The position numbers and the translations under genes were made by a program. Source: Nonomuraea soli (lineage in GTDB: Bacteria > Actinomycetota > Actinomycetes > Streptosporangiales > Streptosporangiaceae). Taken from it: DNA of 64,000 nucleotides. The stretch is from NCBI RefSeq assembly GCF_013761175.1, contig NZ_JACDUR010000007.1, forward strand, positions 604,915 to 668,914, given 5' to 3'. Positions 61,343 to 64,000 of the stretch are shown piece by piece (within the stretch, counting starts at the first letter, position 1; each line of letters opens with the position of its first letter). The notes below the pieces were generated by a model. That model made no database searches. It saw only the letters and a list, made by a program, of their open reading frames with translations, and was not told the origin of the DNA.

Positions 61343-61372
61343 AGCATGAAAACGCTTACTATCGAACGTCAA
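61343..61372 (-). promoter_or_regulatory. Promoter and LacI-type operator of the M60-PL8-DUF2264 operon
   Basis: On the minus strand TTGACG (61372-61367) is followed by 18 nt and CATGCT (61348-61343). The site ATGAAAACGCTTACTA (61346-61361) overlaps the spacer and -10 region. Repressor bound there would block the promoter. Confidence 0.7.
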
Positions 61373-61402
61373 GACCTTGCTATTTCTTTCTAGACGTTTC
61401 TA

Positions 61403-62497
61403 TCAGCGACCTGCGCGTTTTCTCCCGGAGGCCGCCGCAAGCGCCTTCTTCGCGGAGGGTGCTCCGACCGACTGGCGCACCACGATGCTGGTGCCGACCC
61501 GAGTCGTGGTGCGCACCGGCGACAGGTAGTCGCTGCCGTCGGCGACGCCCAGCGCGAGCTGGACGGCCTGGCGTCCCATCTCCTCCAGCGGGATGCGCAC
61601 GGTGGTCAGCTGCGGCCGCAACTCCTGGGCCAGGGGCACGTCGTCGTAGCCGGCCACCGAGATGTCGGCGGGCACCGACAGTCCCGCCGCCTCGATCGCC
61701 TGCATCGCCCCGGCGGCCACGTTGTCGTTGGCCGCGAAGATCGCGGTGAACCCGGGCCCCTCGGCGAGCAGCTCCCTGGTCCGCTCGTAGCCGAACCGGC
61801 GGCTGAGCGGCCCAGGACTGATCAGGCTCTCGTCGTACGGCAGGCCGCGCAGCTCCAGGGCGCGCCGGTGCCCGGCCAGGCGGGCGATCGTGGTGGAGAA
61901 CAGCGAGGGCCCGCCGAGGAACAACACCCGCCGGTGTCCCTGGGTGATGAGGTAGTCGGTGATGGCGAACGCGCCGCCCTCGTTGTCGTACTCCACGACC
62001 TTCGTCGGCGCGTCGTCGCCCACTCCGGGACGCCCGCACAACACCAGCGTGGAGCCGCTGGCATGCAGCGCCCTGGCCCGCTTGGCCACCTGGGCGGCAT
62101 AGGCGCGGTCCTCGTAGGCGCCGCCGACCAGGATGACCGCGTCGGCCCGCTGCTCGTGGAGCAGGTCGATGAGCGCCAGCTCCTGCTCGTGGCTGCCGTG
62201 CGTGCAGCAGACCAGGCAGAGCCTGCCCTGGGCGGTGGCCTCGCGCTCGACGCCCCTGGCGATGTAGGCGTAGAACGGGTCGATCAGGTCGTTGATGATG
62301 ATCGCGACCGTGCGGTTGGTCGCGCCGGCCAGGGCGCGGGCGTGGGCGTTGGCGACGTAGCCGAGCTCGCTGATGGCCGCTTCGACCCTGGCCCGCGTCG
62401 ACTCGGCGACCGGGTAGTTGCGGTTGATCACGCGCGAGACGGTCGCGCTGGACACCCCGGCCAGCCTGGCCACGTCGGCGATGGTCGCCTCGCTCAT
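61403..62497 (-). CDS. LacI-family transcriptional repressor
   Basis: The 364-residue repressor has a LacI DNA-binding domain (TIADVARLAGVSSATVSRVI and the hinge helix AHARALAGA) and a sugar-binding core (FYAYIARGVEREATAQG; VAGYDDVPLAQELRPQLTT). It lies 16 nt after the dehydrogenase gene in one operon. The repeated GAAANCGCTTAC sites in the nearby promoters are its likely targets, and the ligand is probably a product of the PL8 pathway. Confidence 0.92.
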   Translation of the reverse strand: MSEATIADVARLAGVSSATVSRVINRNYPVAESTRARVEAAISELGYVANAHARALAGATNRTVAIIINDLIDPFYAYIARGVEREATAQGRLCLVCCTHGSHEQELALIDLLHEQRADAVILVGGAYEDRAYAAQVAKRARALHASGSTLVLCGRPGVGDDAPTKVVEYDNEGGAFAITDYLITQGHRRVLFLGGPSLFSTTIARLAGHRRALELRGLPYDESLISPGPLSRRFGYERTRELLAEGPGFTAIFAANDNVAAGAMQAIEAAGLSVPADISVAGYDDVPLAQELRPQLTTVRIPLEEMGRQAVQLALGVADGSDYLSPVRTTTRVGTSIVVRQSVGAPSAKKALAAASGRKRAGR

Positions 62498-62513
62498 CTT
62501 GCCTCCTCGTCCC

Positions 62514-63530
62514 TCACGCTATTCTGCCGAGTTCGTCGGCATGGATCTCGTGCCGCAGCGGTGCTCCGGAACAGTAGCGGGCCACCTCGCGCAGCGCGGA
62601 GTCCGCCAGCCTGGCCAGTTCGTTGCCCTGCGCCCCCGCCAGATGCGGCGTGACGAAGACGTTGGACAGGCCGAAGAAGGCGTGTCCGGCCGGGAGCGGC
62701 TCCGGGTCGGTGACGTCGAGCACGGCGTCGAGCCGCCCGGCCGTCACCTCGGCGACCAGGGCGTCGTGGTCGATCAGCGATCCCCTGGCGGTGTTGACCA
62801 CCACCGCGCCGTCGGGCAGCAGCGCCAGCCGTTCCTTGTCGAGCATGCCGGCGGTCCGCGGGGTCTCTGGCGCGTGCAGGCTCACCACGTGGGAGCGGCG
62901 CAGCAGCTCGTCGAGCTCCACGACGCGGGCGCCGAGCCCGGCGATCTCGACCGGGTCGGCGTACGGATCGTAGACCAGCAGGTCGGCGTCCAGGCCCCGC
63001 AGGAGCGCGAGGACCCGCCTGCCGATCCGCGAGGCGCCCACCAGGCCGATGGTGATCCCGTGGGTGCCCAGCCACGGCATGCCGGAGAAGTCCCGCTTGG
63101 TTCCGCTGGTGCGGTAGCGCTCGGCCATGGTGAAGGCGCGCTTGGCGCCGAAGACGATCGCGGCGAAGGTGAACTCGGCGACCGGGACGGCGTTGGCGTC
63201 GGCGGCGCTGGAGACCCTGACGCCGCGCCCGAACACCGACGGATCGACGAAGGTCTTCACGGTGCCGGCGGCGTGCGAGATGAAGCGCAGCCGCGGCGCC
63301 CTGGCCAGCAGCCTGTCGTCGACCGCCGGTGCGCCCCAGCCGGTGACCAGCACCTCGGCGTCGGCCAGCGGGGCGCTGTCGGGGCCCGTGACCACCTCCT
63401 GGTGCAGGTCCACCAGATCGGCCAGGCGTCCGAGCGCCTCCGTCCCGAAGACCGAGTCCCGCACCCCCGCTCCCATGGCCAGCGCCGCTCGCGGCCGCCG
63501 GGGCCCGGCGGGCGCCCTGTCTTCCTGCAC
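62514..63530 (-). CDS. D-isomer-specific 2-hydroxyacid dehydrogenase
   Basis: The 338-residue NAD-dependent enzyme has GLVGASRIGRRVLALL for cofactor binding, and the catalytic Arg (NTARGSLID), Glu (DVTDPEPLP) and His (VTPHLAGAQ) of the family. In this locus it may reduce a keto-acid derived from unsaturated uronate. The start is GTG at 63530 with GGGGAG upstream. A LacI-type site lies just upstream at 63545. Confidence 0.9.
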   Translation of the reverse strand: MQEDRAPAGPRRPRAALAMGAGVRDSVFGTEALGRLADLVDLHQEVVTGPDSAPLADAEVLVTGWGAPAVDDRLLARAPRLRFISHAAGTVKTFVDPSVFGRGVRVSSAADANAVPVAEFTFAAIVFGAKRAFTMAERYRTSGTKRDFSGMPWLGTHGITIGLVGASRIGRRVLALLRGLDADLLVYDPYADPVEIAGLGARVVELDELLRRSHVVSLHAPETPRTAGMLDKERLALLPDGAVVVNTARGSLIDHDALVAEVTAGRLDAVLDVTDPEPLPAGHAFFGLSNVFVTPHLAGAQGNELARLADSALREVARYCSGAPLRHEIHADELGRIA

Positions 63531-63544
63531 GTCGTGCTCCCCGA

Positions 63545-63560
63545 TAGTAAGCGCGTTCTA
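63545..63560 (-). promoter_or_regulatory. LacI-type operator before the dehydrogenase
   Basis: Read on the minus strand the site is TAGAACGCGCTTACTA. It overlaps a TACTAT -10 candidate of the dehydrogenase-lacI operon, so lacI would be autoregulated. Confidence 0.7.
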
Positions 63561-63654
63561 TGGATGAAGCGGCACGCTAGGGGGATTCCGATGTCCCGTC
63601 AAGCGCCTGTCCATGGAAAACGCCGGATCGGCACATCGGATTGTGAGCAGGGTC

Positions 63655-63684
63655 TTGACGAAACTAGAAACCGCTTACTACGGT
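63655..63684 (+). promoter_or_regulatory. Promoter and LacI-type operator of the sugar permease operon
   Basis: TTGACG (63655-63660), 18 nt, then TACGGT (63679-63684). The operator TAGAAACCGCTTACTA (63665-63680) lies in the spacer. The permease ATG at 63709 has a GGAAGGA ribosome site. Confidence 0.7.
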
Positions 63685-63708
63685 CCTCGCCAACTGGAAG
63701 GACCACGC

Positions 63709-64000
63709 ATGACGATTTCCCCTCCGCGGACCGCCCCGGTGGTGGCGCCTGCCGTACCGGAGAAGAAAGCCCGGCCGCCGCTGCACCGCAGGATCTGGCG
63801 CGACCGGGTCATGCTCATGCTCGCCCTGCCGGGACTGCTGTACTTCCTGGTCTTCCACTACGCGCCGCTGTTCGGCTACGTCGTGGCCTTCCAGGACTAC
63901 CAGCCCTACCTGGGCTACCTGAACAGCCCGTGGGTGGGCCTGCAGAACTTCGCGACCGTCTTCTCCGACTCCAGGTTCTGGGACTCGATCGTCAACACCC
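63709..64000 (+). CDS. LplB-type sugar ABC transporter permease (3' truncated)
   Basis: The first 97 residues are present and the gene runs off the window. After a Pro-rich start it has HRRIWRDRVMLMLALPGLLYF (first helix) and FHYAPLFGYVVAFQDYQPYLG, diagnostic of the LplB/YtcP-type permeases that take up oligosaccharides with a lipoprotein binder. A second permease and binding protein are expected downstream. It is divergent from the dehydrogenase-lacI operon with a LacI-type site in its promoter. It probably imports the products of the PL8 lyase. Confidence 0.88.
   Translation, partial: MTISPPRTAPVVAPAVPEKKARPPLHRRIWRDRVMLMLALPGLLYFLVFHYAPLFGYVVAFQDYQPYLGYLNSPWVGLQNFATVFSDSRFWDSIVNT

Overview
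The window is high-GC DNA (roughly 70% by eye) with actinobacterial gene content: a mycothiol gene (mshB), a DivIVA-like protein, a menaquinone-type succinate dehydrogenase, fdxA-dapC and dapD-dapE lysine genes, many GTG starts, 4-nt start/stop overlaps and several apparently leaderless genes. The overall content resembles Streptosporangiales (Nonomuraea/Streptosporangium-like). That placement is an inference from content, not a database result. I saw no rRNA, tRNA, CRISPR array, insertion sequence or prophage.

Layout. 1-3137: the end of an sdhCAB operon and its terminator. 3178-11786: accessory genes comprising a Uma2 nuclease, a TetR regulator followed by a DGPF/YCII protein and an ECF42-like sigma factor, VOC and SnoaL-like proteins, a large ATPase regulator divergent from an FAD oxidase, and an aminoglycoside-phosphotransferase-fold protein. 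11913-20984: a NarK-like transporter, a heterodimeric ABC exporter, and LysR, AraC and MarR regulators with an MDR oxidoreductase and a haemolysin-III protein. 21009-23032: a PAS-PP2C phosphatase plus alpha/beta hydrolase pair that matches Bacillus RsbP/RsbQ. 23200-35526: an aminotransferase, an S9 peptidase divergent from mshB, a flavin reductase, a secreted Thr-rich protein, membrane proteins, a penicillin acylase and a large toroid-glycosidase-like protein with expanding in-frame repeats.

35527-42761 (minus strand) is the best candidate for an undescribed system. Four tightly spaced genes encode two paralogous proteins with the same N- and C-terminal modules, a superfamily-1 helicase between them that carries a RelE/ParE-like N-terminal domain, and a cysteinyl-tRNA synthetase. 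One paralogue has an intact sigma-region-4-like helix-turn-helix. The other has a degenerate copy and a long acidic Ala/Glu linker.

42874-55970 is mostly housekeeping: a methyltransferase, an orphan binding lipoprotein, fdxA-dapC, dapD-dapE, tandem LOG-family proteins, an arylamine N-acetyltransferase coupled to a DHPS C-terminal-like small protein, a DivIVA-like protein and 3-methyladenine glycosylase I. 55951-64000 is a polysaccharide-utilisation locus: a DUF2264 protein, a PL8 lyase, an M60-like peptidase, a LacI repressor, a D-2-hydroxyacid dehydrogenase and a divergent LplB-type sugar permease that runs off the end. Three LacI-type sites related to TAGAAACCGCTTACTA lie in its promoters, and a fourth sharing the core GAAANCGCTTAC precedes the toroid-glycosidase-like gene at 33274, suggesting one regulon at two loci.
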